Of a DNA stretch of 12,024 bases, positions 1-6,944 are shown one piece after another; within the stretch, counting starts at the first letter, position 1, and every line of letters starts with the position of its first letter. The notes beneath the pieces are model-generated. The model saw nothing but the letters and a program-made list of their open reading frames with translations. It made no database searches and was not told the origin of the DNA. Location: positions 1 to 12,024 of the forward strand of contig CAZIHO010000107.1 in assembly GCA_964538875.1 (NCBI GenBank), in the 5' to 3' direction. Origin of the DNA: CAZIHO01 sp964538875 (GTDB lineage Bacteria > Pseudomonadota > Gammaproteobacteria > Chromatiales > Chromatiaceae). The translations under genes were made by a program, and so were the position numbers.

Positions 1-75
1 GGTGGGGGGCGGGACCGGCTACACTGAAGCAGACGCCGGACCCGGTTCCCCGGCCGGCCCCAGTGCCCATTGTTC

Positions 76-81
76 GAGGAG
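76..81 (+). promoter_or_regulatory. Ribosome binding site of msrB
   Basis: GAGGAG lies 9 bases before the ATG at 91. It decides that start over the in-frame TTG at 70. Confidence 0.75.
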
Positions 82-90
82 CAAGCTGCC

Positions 91-555
91 ATGGCTGATG
101 ACATCCCAAACCCCCGGCGCTCCGCGTCCGGCTACCCCCTGGATCCCCTCACCGAAGCGGAACGGCAGGCACTGGCGGCGGATCTCAGCGCCGAGGAGCG
201 GCGCATTCTGCTCAATCAGGGCACTGAGCCGCCCTTTTGCGGCGGTCTGCTCCATGAACACCGGGCGGGCACCTTCCTGTGCCGCTTGTGCGGGCTGCCC
301 CTGTTCGCGTCCGTCGCGAAATTTGAATCCGGCAGCGGCTGGCCCAGTTTTTTCCAGCCGGTGGACCCGGAGCATATCCGGGAACTGCGGGATGGGAGTC
401 ACGGCATGATTCGCACCGAAATCCGCTGCCGCCGGTGTGACGGCCATCTGGGCCATGTGTTCGAAGATGGTCCCAGGCCCACCGGGTTGCGTTACTGCCT
501 GAATTCCCTGTCCCTGCGATTTCTGGAGGAGGGGGCGCCCGACGTTCAGGCCTAG
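91..555 (+). CDS. msrB: Peptide-methionine (R)-S-oxide reductase MsrB
   Basis: Reduces methionine-R-sulfoxide in oxidised proteins, a cytosolic repair enzyme. The 154-residue product has the MsrB signatures: two CxxC zinc pairs (C64/C67 and C113/C116), the SGWPSF motif (residues 82-87), the GHLGHVF motif (118-124) and the catalytic cysteine C136 in RYCLNSLSLRF. The common resolving cysteine of the FDSGCGWPSF loop is a serine here (S82). C50, in a TEPPFCG stretch, could serve as an alternative recycling cysteine, as described for the Xanthomonas-type enzyme (from memory). I chose the ATG at 91 because GAGGAG at 76-81 sits 9 bases upstream; a TTG at 70 would lack a ribosome site. No signal peptide is visible. 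The next gene begins 75 bases downstream on the same strand, so co-transcription is possible. The family call is very secure. Confidence 0.96.
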   Translation: MADDIPNPRRSASGYPLDPLTEAERQALAADLSAEERRILLNQGTEPPFCGGLLHEHRAGTFLCRLCGLPLFASVAKFESGSGWPSFFQPVDPEHIRELRDGSHGMIRTEIRCRRCDGHLGHVFEDGPRPTGLRYCLNSLSLRFLEEGAPDVQA

Positions 556-615
556 TCCATGGGCGGGGCTGGCCTAGCATTGGCAAAGTCTGGCTGGGAT
601 GCCCATACTCTTGGT

Positions 616-621
616 GGGAGG
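616..621 (+). promoter_or_regulatory. Ribosome binding site deciding the start of the secreted protein gene
   Basis: GGGAGG is 9 bases before the ATG at 631. It supports this start, which puts the signal peptide at the N-terminus, over the ATG at 559. Confidence 0.7.
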
Positions 622-630
622 TTGGCCCCC

Positions 631-1113
631 ATGAATCCCAGACTGCTCCTCGCCGTCCTCTGCGTGCTTGCGGCGCCCCTGGGCGCTGGGGAAATCCTCA
701 AGTGCCGTATCGAGGGCGTGACCACCTTCGGCGCGGATTGCCAAGGGCTGGGCGAACCCGTGCAACTGCCGGACACCACGCCCAGCCCAGCGGACCAGGC
801 CCAGGCAGCCCAGGTGGCAGCGGAGCGGGACGCGGAGTTGCGGGCTTGGGAACAGCAGCGCCGGGACGCCCACGCCGAGGAGACAGCGGCGCGTCTGGCC
901 AAGGAACGGGCCGCCCGCGCCCATCTGGAGCAGTCCTTGGGTGAGGCGGAAGCCAGGATCAAGGAGCTTTCGGAATCAGCACCGGCCCCAGTCTGGGGCG
1001 GAACTTATCCGTATCGGTCGCCGCCCCACCAGCACTGGCCCCAGCCGCCCCTCGCACCCCGGCCACCCTTGACCCCCACGCCGGAGCCGCGCCGGATCGA
1101 ATCTGGACACTGA
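631..1113 (+). CDS. Secreted coiled-coil / proline-rich protein of unknown function
   Basis: I do not recognise a characterised family. The 160-residue product has a clear N-terminal signal peptide (basic NPR, hydrophobic core at residues 5-17, likely cleavage near G18-A19-G20), so it should be periplasmic or outer-surface. A short segment after it (residues 21-46) has two cysteines (C25, C37) and a KCRIEGVTTFGADC pattern, loosely like the N-terminal module of DUF4124-type proteins. Residues about 54-115 are Ala/Glu/Arg-rich and predicted to form a coiled coil. The C-terminal tail (about 117-157) is rich in Pro, with His, Tyr and Trp. The start at 631 is preceded by GGGAGG (616-621) at 9 bases; an upstream in-frame ATG at 559 would bury the signal peptide. 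It follows msrB on the same strand, but no functional link can be proved. Confidence is high that it is a real gene, low on role. Confidence 0.8.
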   Translation: MNPRLLLAVLCVLAAPLGAGEILKCRIEGVTTFGADCQGLGEPVQLPDTTPSPADQAQAAQVAAERDAELRAWEQQRRDAHAEETAARLAKERAARAHLEQSLGEAEARIKELSESAPAPVWGGTYPYRSPPHQHWPQPPLAPRPPLTPTPEPRRIESGH

Positions 1114-1405
1114 CGCCGGTGGGGCGCGGTCTCTCCGGCTTGACCCCGGTTGCTGTTCTACAGGTGCCTGCATAGTCAGGTAACCTGAGCGATCCCGCCT
1201 GTCTGAAAATTCCTGTCCGGGACTGGAGCGGAACGGCTTTTTTTCCTGGCGGATTCAGGTAGGGGTAGCCTCCAGCGGTGCCGGGACGCGAAAGCCCGGG
1301 TACCAGGCGGTTCCACTGGATCGGGTGGCGTAGGGCGGCGGCACTTGCGCGGGGGCCTCCAGGTCCGGAACATGGGGTGCCCCATCCTGTCGCGCCGAGT
1401 AACCG
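1114..1405 (+). other. 292-bp non-coding gap and leader of the sulfatase-like gene
   Basis: No convincing gene lies here on either strand. It holds a T7 run near 1238-1244 without a good preceding stem, a GC-rich structured-looking stretch at 1285-1305, and a perfect 6-base dyad (ATGGGG/CCCCAT, 1372-1385) ending 20 bases before the ATG at 1406. No strong promoter or Shine-Dalgarno site is visible. It presumably contains the promoter and 5' leader of the downstream membrane enzyme. Confidence 0.5.
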
Positions 1406-3112
1406 ATGTCTGTGTCGAGCCTGAATGCACCAAACCCGCCGTCTGGGACCTATCGCCGGGCCAGCCTGGCCTTGCTGGCCTGGCTGCTGCTGGACCTGCT
1501 GCTGAGTTTCAAGAATTGGCGGCCTACGCCGGCCATTTTGCCGGATCTGCTCCTGGCGCCGGAGTGGCTTGGGCTATGGCTCGGGTTGCTGGGCTGGACG
1601 GCCTGGCGTGGTCCCCTGTCCCGGCGCTGGCTGACTGGCCTCAGCCTGGTCTTTTGCCTGCTGGTGCTGGGCCGTTACGGGGATGTGACGGTGCCAGCCC
1701 TGTTCGGCCGGCCCATCAATCTCTATTGGGATGGCGCGGAAATTCCCCGTTTTCTGTGGGTATCGGCCCGGGAACTGCCCTGGTGGCTGAGTGGGGCGGT
1801 GGCGGGCGCCCTGGCGGGTCTGCTATGGGGGCTGTACCGGCTGGTGCGCTGGGCGCTGGGGGTGGCGGCCAGGGACGCGGCACCCCTGGCCCTGGCCCAT
1901 CCCTGGGCCGGGCTGGTCAGCCTGGCCGGTGGGCTACTGGTGGGGGCCAATCTGGCTGGCGTCGAGGCAACCGAGGGCCTGGTGTCCCGGCCGGTGCTGC
2001 CCACCTACTGGCGCCAGGCCCAGTTGCTGTATACCGCCTTGTCCACCGAACGGGTGGCCCAGATCCTGCCGCCGTCCAGCAGCTTGGAAAGGGCGCTGGC
2101 GCAGCCGCCGGGCCAAGCCCTGGCGGCTCTGGGGGGCCGGGATCTGTATCTCATCCTGATCGAGTCCTACGGAGCCCTGACCTACGACCACCCGGACGCG
2201 GCCCAGGCCCTGGCGCCGGCCAGGCGCCAATTGGCGGCCGACATCGCCGCCGGTGGCCGTCAGGTGGTGTCCGCGCTGGTGCGTTCTCCCACCTATGGGG
2301 GCGGCACCGACCGGGCGCACCTATCCCTGCTGTCCGGGCTGGATTTGACCGACCCCATGCACCATGACCTGTTATTGACCACGGATCGTCCGACCCTGGT
2401 GAGCCTGTTCCGCGCCCAGGGTTATCAAACCTTCGGCTTTTATCCGGGACTGGATTGGGAATGGCCGGAGCGGGCCTTTTACAACTACGAGGTATTCGTG
2501 GAGGGCCGCAGTCTAGACTACCAGGGGCCGCCCCTCGGTTACTGGAAGATTCCGGACCAATACAGCCTGGCCCGTTTCGAGCAACTCTATCCCCGGGGTT
2601 CCGGCACACCCCCCCGCTGGGTATTTTTCGCCACCAGCACCAGCCATTTGCCCTTTGCCCAGGTGCCCCCCTACCAGCCCGACTGGGAGCGGATATTGAA
2701 GGCCGAGCCCTACGACCCCGCCGATGTGGCCCATGCTCTGGCGGACCAGCCAGACTGGTTCGATATGTGGCCCGGTTACTTGCGCATGTTCCGTTACACC
2801 TACGCCTGGCTGGGTGGGTTTTTGGCCCGGCCGGACCCTAGGGACACCCTCTACATTCTAGTGGGGGACCATCAGCCCACGTCCAACATCAGCGGCGAGG
2901 ATTCCCCCTGGGACGTGCCGGTGCACGTCATCAGCCGGGACCCGGAATTGCTCTCCCGCTTTGTCGCCCTGGGATTCAGGCCCGGTCTGACGCCGTCGCG
3001 GCCCACCCTGGGCAAAATGAACGAACTGACCGGGATATTGCTGAACGCGCTGGCACAGCCGGAGCCGGAGCCCAAGACGGCGGCCAGGGGGGCGCCAGCG
3101 TTAGATCGGTGA
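1406..3112 (+). CDS. Membrane-anchored sulfatase / LTA-synthase-like phosphotransferase family protein
   Basis: Member of the alkaline-phosphatase superfamily (sulfatase domain, LtaS/OpgB-like architecture). It is likely an inner-membrane enzyme that transfers or hydrolyses a phospho- or sulfo-group on an envelope lipid or glycan; the substrate cannot be told. The 568-residue product has about five N-terminal membrane segments (near residues 20-36, 53-67, 76-90, 127-148 and 166-186), then a large periplasmic catalytic domain. Candidate metal and catalytic residues are E253 in LILIESYG, T301 in the PTYGGGTD segment as the probable nucleophile, H414 in STSHLPF and D488-H489 in VGDHQPT; this order matches the family. 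The ATG at 1406 lacks a strong ribosome site but starts just before the first membrane segment, and I see no better alternative. It ends 27 bases from the convergent methyltransferase gene. No cysteine/serine formylglycine motif (CxPxR) is visible, so it is not a classical sulfatase. Confidence 0.85.
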   Translation: MSVSSLNAPNPPSGTYRRASLALLAWLLLDLLLSFKNWRPTPAILPDLLLAPEWLGLWLGLLGWTAWRGPLSRRWLTGLSLVFCLLVLGRYGDVTVPALFGRPINLYWDGAEIPRFLWVSARELPWWLSGAVAGALAGLLWGLYRLVRWALGVAARDAAPLALAHPWAGLVSLAGGLLVGANLAGVEATEGLVSRPVLPTYWRQAQLLYTALSTERVAQILPPSSSLERALAQPPGQALAALGGRDLYLILIESYGALTYDHPDAAQALAPARRQLAADIAAGGRQVVSALVRSPTYGGGTDRAHLSLLSGLDLTDPMHHDLLLTTDRPTLVSLFRAQGYQTFGFYPGLDWEWPERAFYNYEVFVEGRSLDYQGPPLGYWKIPDQYSLARFEQLYPRGSGTPPRWVFFATSTSHLPFAQVPPYQPDWERILKAEPYDPADVAHALADQPDWFDMWPGYLRMFRYTYAWLGGFLARPDPRDTLYILVGDHQPTSNISGEDSPWDVPVHVISRDPELLSRFVALGFRPGLTPSRPTLGKMNELTGILLNALAQPEPEPKTAARGAPALDR

Positions 3113-3139
3113 GGCGGACCAAGGTAATCCGGCGCGGGC

Positions 3140-3979
3140 CTAGCCAGGCGCCTTGATGCGGTCGGCCACGGATTGGGCGAAGCGGGCCTGGCCGGTGCCG
3201 GGCGTCTTGCGCAGGATCAGGACCGCTTCGTAGCCATTCTCTTCCCATCGGGATAGGTCCAGTAATTCCCAGCCCAAGCTAGCGTCGGCGGAAAAACGGA
3301 CCAGGTGCTCCATGAACAGGGCGCTATCCCAGACGTGGACATGGAACGAGCGGAGCCGTTCGTTATCCAAGATCTCCGGGGTGACGGCGTTGTTGTCGAT
3401 GACTTCCTTCACCCAGCCGGTGCAAATGCGGGGCGCGCGCAGATAGTCCATCACCCGCTGGTCCGGAATGTCGGTGCGCCCCGAGCGGTATAAATCCAGC
3501 AAATATGGGTAGTCGACCAGGGCGCGGCCCTGGTCGTCGCTGTAACGACCGTCCGGGACCGACACATAGAGGACGCCGCCGTTCTTCAAGACCCGGGCGC
3601 ATTCCGCCAACAGGTGCAATGGATTGGCCACGTGCTCCAGCACATGGCTGCAAATGACGAAGTCATAGCGCTGGTCCGGGGCAAAGCCTAGGCCCCCCGC
3701 TGATACGTCATACACATAGGTGGGGTCCGCCACGACCGAATCCTGGATCTCGGGAAACACCCGCTTTAGGTCTGCCGGGGCCCACCGGTCTACCGTTTCG
3801 ACGGTGAGCTTCAGCGCGGCGGGGTCTGGGATGAAGGGCTTGTCAAACGGCCCAATGTCCAGGCCCAAGCCGGAAAAATAAGCCCAGTTCCGTTTTCTTA
3901 ATTCCAGGTAATCCATCTTCATTTTCCCAACGGCATGGAGGTGGCGGGACAGGCGCCGCATCAGGGGCTTTAACAGCAC
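3140..3979 (-). CDS. Class I SAM-dependent methyltransferase
   Basis: A 279-residue protein of the Methyltransf_11-type fold; the target is unknown. Visible motifs are LDIGPFDKP (residues 40-48, the SAM-binding motif I region), SHVLEH (111-116) and a hydrophobic strand GGVLYVSVPD (134-143), typical of this superfamily. The C-terminal part (about 185-255) carries a YDN-like segment, the string SFHVHVWD, and a final ILRK strand, as in methyltransferases found in polysaccharide and natural-product clusters. The start is GTG at 3979 with GAGGAA (3993-3988) 8 bases upstream. A 23-codon ORF overlaps both this start and the hisF stop, so translation is probably coupled to the his genes. Its place right after hisF, where hisI or hisE often lies, need not mean a role in histidine synthesis. 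A later start at M20 or M22 is possible. Confidence 0.85.
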   Translation of the reverse strand: MLLKPLMRRLSRHLHAVGKMKMDYLELRKRNWAYFSGLGLDIGPFDKPFIPDPAALKLTVETVDRWAPADLKRVFPEIQDSVVADPTYVYDVSAGGLGFAPDQRYDFVICSHVLEHVANPLHLLAECARVLKNGGVLYVSVPDGRYSDDQGRALVDYPYLLDLYRSGRTDIPDQRVMDYLRAPRICTGWVKEVIDNNAVTPEILDNERLRSFHVHVWDSALFMEHLVRFSADASLGWELLDLSRWEENGYEAVLILRKTPGTGQARFAQSVADRIKAPG

Positions 3980-4041
3980 GCCAGGATTTCCTCAAAACGC
4001 AGGGTGGGTTTTGGGGTTGGTCCAGGTGCATCGTTGCTCAT
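3970..4041 (-). CDS. Small 23-residue ORF coupling hisF to the methyltransferase
   Basis: Between hisF and the methyltransferase an ATG (4041-4039) overlaps the hisF stop as ATGA. It opens a 23-residue frame, MSNDAPGPTPKPTLRFEEIL followed by ACC, that stops with TAA at 3972-3970, just inside the methyltransferase start (GTG 3979). The overlap on both sides is what one expects of a translated coupling peptide. It could also be the remnant of a gene shortened by rearrangement, or the N-terminus of the methyltransferase separated by a frameshift. The peptide matches no family I know. The ribosome site of the next gene (GAGGAA) lies within this frame. Real translation is plausible but unproved. 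Confidence 0.4.
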   Translation of the reverse strand: MSNDAPGPTPKPTLRFEEILACC

Positions 4042-4808
4042 AGACGCACTTCCACGCCCTGGGCGGCCATGAAGCGCTTGGCTTCGCCGATGCTGTATTC
4101 CGCGAAGTGGAAGATGCTAGCGGCCAGCACTGCGTCGGCCAGGCCCTGTTTGACGCCGTCCACCAGGTGTTGCAGGGTGCCGACACCACCGGACGCGATT
4201 ACCGGTACCGGCACCGCCTCGGCGATGGTCCGGGTCAGAAGCAGGTCGAAGCCGATCTTGGTGCCATCCCGGTCCATGCTGGTGAGCAGAATCTCACCAG
4301 CCCCGTAGTCGGCCATGCGCCGTGCCCAGGCTACGGCGTCCAGTCCAGTGGGCCGCCGGCCGCCGTGGGTGAAGATGTCCCAGCGGGGTGATTCGTCCGG
4401 GCTGTTGACCTGCTTGGCGTCGATGGCCACCACGATGCACTGGGAGCCAAAGCGGCTGGCCGCCTCGCCCACGAATTCCGGGGTAAACACGGCGGCGGTG
4501 TTGATCGCCACCTTGTCTGCCCCCGCGTTCAGCAGGCGCCGGATGTCCTCGGCGCTGCGGATGCCGCCGCCCACCGTGAGGGGGATGAACACCTCCCCGG
4601 CCACCTGTTCCACCACATGGGCCATGGTGTCCCGGTTATCGGAACTGGCGGTGATGTCCAGAAAGGTGATTTCGTCGGCACCTTCTGCGTCGTAGCGGCG
4701 GGCGATTTCCACCGGATCGCCGGCGTCCCGGATATTGACGAAGCGGACGCCCTTGACCACCCGGCCGGCGTCCACGTCGAGACAGGGAATGATGCGCTTG
4801 GCGAGCAT
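4038..4808 (-). CDS. hisF: Imidazole glycerol phosphate synthase, cyclase subunit HisF
   Basis: Cyclase half of IGP synthase: it takes ammonia from HisH and converts PRFAR to imidazole-glycerol phosphate and AICAR in histidine biosynthesis (cytosol). The 256-residue length is normal. The (beta-alpha)8 barrel signatures are complete: MLAKRIIPCLDV with catalytic D11, the DITASSDNRDT segment (51-61), VGGGIRS (79-85), the second catalytic aspartate D130 in VVAIDAKQ, and ASGGVGT near the C-terminus (phosphate-binding loop). The ATG at 4808 is preceded by GAGG at about 8 bases. It lies 27 bases after hisA and overlaps the next small ORF by four bases (ATGA), consistent with a his operon. Nothing is missing or odd in the sequence. 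Confidence 0.98.
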   Translation of the reverse strand: MLAKRIIPCLDVDAGRVVKGVRFVNIRDAGDPVEIARRYDAEGADEITFLDITASSDNRDTMAHVVEQVAGEVFIPLTVGGGIRSAEDIRRLLNAGADKVAINTAAVFTPEFVGEAASRFGSQCIVVAIDAKQVNSPDESPRWDIFTHGGRRPTGLDAVAWARRMADYGAGEILLTSMDRDGTKIGFDLLLTRTIAEAVPVPVIASGGVGTLQHLVDGVKQGLADAVLAASIFHFAEYSIGEAKRFMAAQGVEVRL

Positions 4809-4835
4809 GGCGGACGCCTCGGTTAGGGTGAAGGG

Positions 4836-5567
4836 CTAACAGCCGGCGGCCAATCGTTGGCCGGCGGCAAAGTCCAGGGTGCCTTCGTAAATGGCCCGGC
4901 CGGTGATGGCGCCCATGACGCCGCGCCCGGACAGGGTACAGAGGGCTCGCACATCATCCAGGTGAGTGATGCCGCCGGATGCAATGACTGGAATTCCTAC
5001 CGCGTCCGCCAGGGCGCCGGTGGCGTCCAGGTTAGGGCCGGTGAGCATGCCGTCCCGGCCGATGTCCGTATAGACGATGGCGGCTACGCCGGCGTCCTCG
5101 AAGCGCCGCGCCAAGTCGATGACCTGGAGGCCGGTGACCTGGGCCCAGCCGTCGGTGGCGACCCAGCCGTCCTTGGCGTCCAGCCCCACGATGATGTGGC
5201 CTGGAAAGGCGCGGCAGGCGCGGGTTACGAATTCCGGTTCCCGCACTGCCTGGGTGCCGATGATGGCGAAACTCACCCCGGCGTCCAGATAGGCGCCGAT
5301 GCTGGCCTCGGTGCGGATGCCACCGCCCACTTGAATCGGCAGGCCGGGATGGGCACCGGCGATGGCCCGGATCACGGCGCCATTCACGGGTTCTCCGGCG
5401 AAGGCGCCATTTAGGTCCACCAGATGCAGGCGTTGGGCGCCTTCCCGCGCCCAGCGCCCGGCCATGCCCACCGGGTCGTCGGAAAAGCGGGTTTCGTCTT
5501 CCATGCGGCCCTGGCGCAAGCGCACACAGCGGCCATCCTTGAGATCAATGGCGGGAATCAGCAGCAA
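4836..5567 (-). CDS. hisA: Phosphoribosylformimino-AICAR-P isomerase HisA
   Basis: Isomerises ProFAR to PRFAR, the substrate of HisF-HisH. The 243-residue product has normal length and a half-barrel repeat like HisF: IPAIDLKDG with catalytic D8, VGGGIRTEA (80-88), GLDAKDG with D130, YTDIGRDGML, and ASGGI near the C-terminus. I place the start at TTG 5567, which gives MLLIPAIDLKDG, the usual beginning of HisA, with AAGGAGAA seven bases upstream (from the AGGAG core). An in-frame ATG at 5696 would add 43 residues that belong to the reverse reading of hisH and is rejected. The gene lies 44 bases after hisH and 27 before hisF in the same operon. Confidence 0.97.
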   Translation of the reverse strand: MLLIPAIDLKDGRCVRLRQGRMEDETRFSDDPVGMAGRWAREGAQRLHLVDLNGAFAGEPVNGAVIRAIAGAHPGLPIQVGGGIRTEASIGAYLDAGVSFAIIGTQAVREPEFVTRACRAFPGHIIVGLDAKDGWVATDGWAQVTGLQVIDLARRFEDAGVAAIVYTDIGRDGMLTGPNLDATGALADAVGIPVIASGGITHLDDVRALCTLSGRGVMGAITGRAIYEGTLDFAAGQRLAAGC

Positions 5568-5572
5568 AATGG

Positions 5573-5580
5573 TTCTCCTT
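5573..5580 (-). promoter_or_regulatory. Ribosome binding site of hisA
   Basis: AAGGAGAA on the minus strand lies just before the TTG at 5567 (seven bases from AGGAG). It decides the unusual TTG start over the upstream in-frame ATG at 5696. Confidence 0.8.
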
Positions 5581-5611
5581 CGCTTGGGAAACGGTGCCTG
5601 GGGGCGGTTCC

Positions 5612-6253
5612 CTAGGGTTGCCAGGTCAAAAAGTTGCCCAACAGGCGCAGGCCGTGGCCGGCGCTCTTTTCGGGATGGAATTGGACCGCGAACCAATTGT
5701 CCTGGGCCAGGACGCTAGCAAAGCGAATCCCGTATTCGGTGCTCCCGGCGGTTAGGGACGGCTGCTCGGGGTTCACGTAATAGCTGTGGACGAAATAAAA
5801 GCGGCTATCCTGGGGAATCCCGTCCCACAGGGGATGCTGTCGTTCCTGGTGCACCTGGTTCCAGCCCATGTGGGGGATTTTCAAGGGATGGTCTTGGGCG
5901 TCCCGCCGCAGTCCGAACCAGCGCACCCGCCCCGCCACCAGACCCAGCAGGGGCGTGCCGGCGTTTTCCTCGCTGAAGTCCAGCATCACCTGGAGGCCCA
6001 TGCAGATGCCAAGGAAGGGCTTGCTGGTGAGGGCATCCCGTACTGCCTCCTGGAGCCGGTGTTGGGACAGGGCGGCCATGCAGTCCCGGGCGGCGCCCTG
6101 ACCGGGGAAAATCACCCGGTCCGCGTCCCGGATGCGGGCCGGATCATCCGTGACCCAGACCTGGTCGCCGGGGCTGGCCAGATGTTCCACCGCCTTGGCC
6201 ACCGAATGCAGGTTGCCCATGCCATAGTCGATTACCAGGATGCGCTGGGCCAT
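5612..6253 (-). CDS. hisH: Imidazole glycerol phosphate synthase, glutaminase subunit HisH
   Basis: Class I glutamine amidotransferase subunit that frees ammonia from glutamine and passes it through the HisF barrel. The 213-residue product is full length. The catalytic triad is visible: nucleophile C84 in LGICMGLQ, and H193 and E195 in VQFHPEKS. The N-terminal VIDYGMGNL and PGQGA (50-54, oxyanion loop region) are also typical. The ATG at 6253 lies only two bases after the hisB stop codon, so translation of hisB and hisH is likely coupled. hisA follows 44 bases downstream. No irregularity was seen. Confidence 0.97.
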   Translation of the reverse strand: MAQRILVIDYGMGNLHSVAKAVEHLASPGDQVWVTDDPARIRDADRVIFPGQGAARDCMAALSQHRLQEAVRDALTSKPFLGICMGLQVMLDFSEENAGTPLLGLVAGRVRWFGLRRDAQDHPLKIPHMGWNQVHQERQHPLWDGIPQDSRFYFVHSYYVNPEQPSLTAGSTEYGIRFASVLAQDNWFAVQFHPEKSAGHGLRLLGNFLTWQP

Positions 6254-6255
6254 GG

Positions 6256-6846
6256 CTAGAGGCTTCCCTTGGTGGAGGGGGTGCGGTCGCCCATGCGGGG
6301 GTCCGGCTCCAGGGCCATGCGCAGGGCGCGTCCCAGGGCCTTGAACAGGGTTTCCGCCTGGTGATGGGCGTTGTCCCCCCGCAAGTTGTCCACATGCAGG
6401 CTGATGGCTGCATGGTTGACCAGACCTTGCAGAAATTCCCGCACCAAGTCCACGTCGAACGAGCCGATGCGGGCCCGGCTGAAGTTGACGTGAAATTCCA
6501 AACCGGGCCGGCCGGACAGGTCCACTACCACCCGGGACAGGGCCTCGTCCAGGGGCACGTAAGCGTGGCCATAGCGGCGCAGACCCCGTTTGTCGCCCAT
6601 GGCCTGGGCCAGGGCTTGCCCGATGGAGATCCCCAGGTCTTCCACCGTGTGGTGGTCGTCGATCTGGGTATCGCCCTGGGCCTGGATGCGTAGGTCCAGC
6701 AACCCATGCCGGGCCACCTGGTCCAGCATATGGGCCAAGAAGGGGACCGGAATGTCCAGGTGGGCGTCGCCACTACCGTCCAGGTTCAGTTCTACCTGGA
6801 TCTGGGTTTCCAGGGTCCGGCGTTCGATCCGGGCGATTCGCTGCAT
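6256..6846 (-). CDS. hisB: Imidazoleglycerol-phosphate dehydratase HisB (monofunctional)
   Basis: Dehydrates imidazole-glycerol phosphate to imidazole-acetol phosphate, the step after HisHF. The 196-residue product is the dehydratase alone, without the histidinol-phosphatase half found in enterobacterial HisB. Metal-binding motifs are present: HHTVED (65-70) and DNAHHQAE (158-165), each holding the His pair and Glu that bind the two Mn ions. ATG at 6846 has AGGAG (6859-6855) eight bases upstream. It is the first gene of the his block: dtd ends 98 bases upstream, and that gap contains an AT-rich patch with a TAAAAT hexamer (6903-6898), a possible -10 box without a clear -35, so a separate promoter is possible. 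Confidence 0.97.
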   Translation of the reverse strand: MQRIARIERRTLETQIQVELNLDGSGDAHLDIPVPFLAHMLDQVARHGLLDLRIQAQGDTQIDDHHTVEDLGISIGQALAQAMGDKRGLRRYGHAYVPLDEALSRVVVDLSGRPGLEFHVNFSRARIGSFDVDLVREFLQGLVNHAAISLHVDNLRGDNAHHQAETLFKALGRALRMALEPDPRMGDRTPSTKGSL

Positions 6847-6944
6847 GCTTGGGACTCCTGGACGAGACGGTGGATGGGACCGTCGTTAAAAAGGAAAATT
6901 TTATGCCAACGGCGGTCGTCCCGAAAGGCGGGATTGACCTGGAT

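Noticed and set aside
2..409. 135-codon plus-strand frame overlapping msrB
   Set aside because: Off-frame reading of msrB, with composition unlike a real protein.
1282..1299. GGGACGCGAAAGCCCGGG, similar to the core of the c-di-GMP-I (GEMM) riboswitch
   Set aside because: The upstream GGCAAACC element and P2 hairpin are missing and the spacing to the TAACCGATG near the start is far too long.
1345..2367. 340-codon open frame overlapping the sulfatase-like gene in another plus-strand frame
   Set aside because: Low-complexity Gly/Pro/Ala/Arg translation typical of an off-frame reading of GC-rich DNA; the overlapping frame encodes a recognised enzyme.
4857..5414. 185-codon plus-strand frame over hisA
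   Set aside because: Antisense shadow of a secure hisA gene; no ribosome site or known family.
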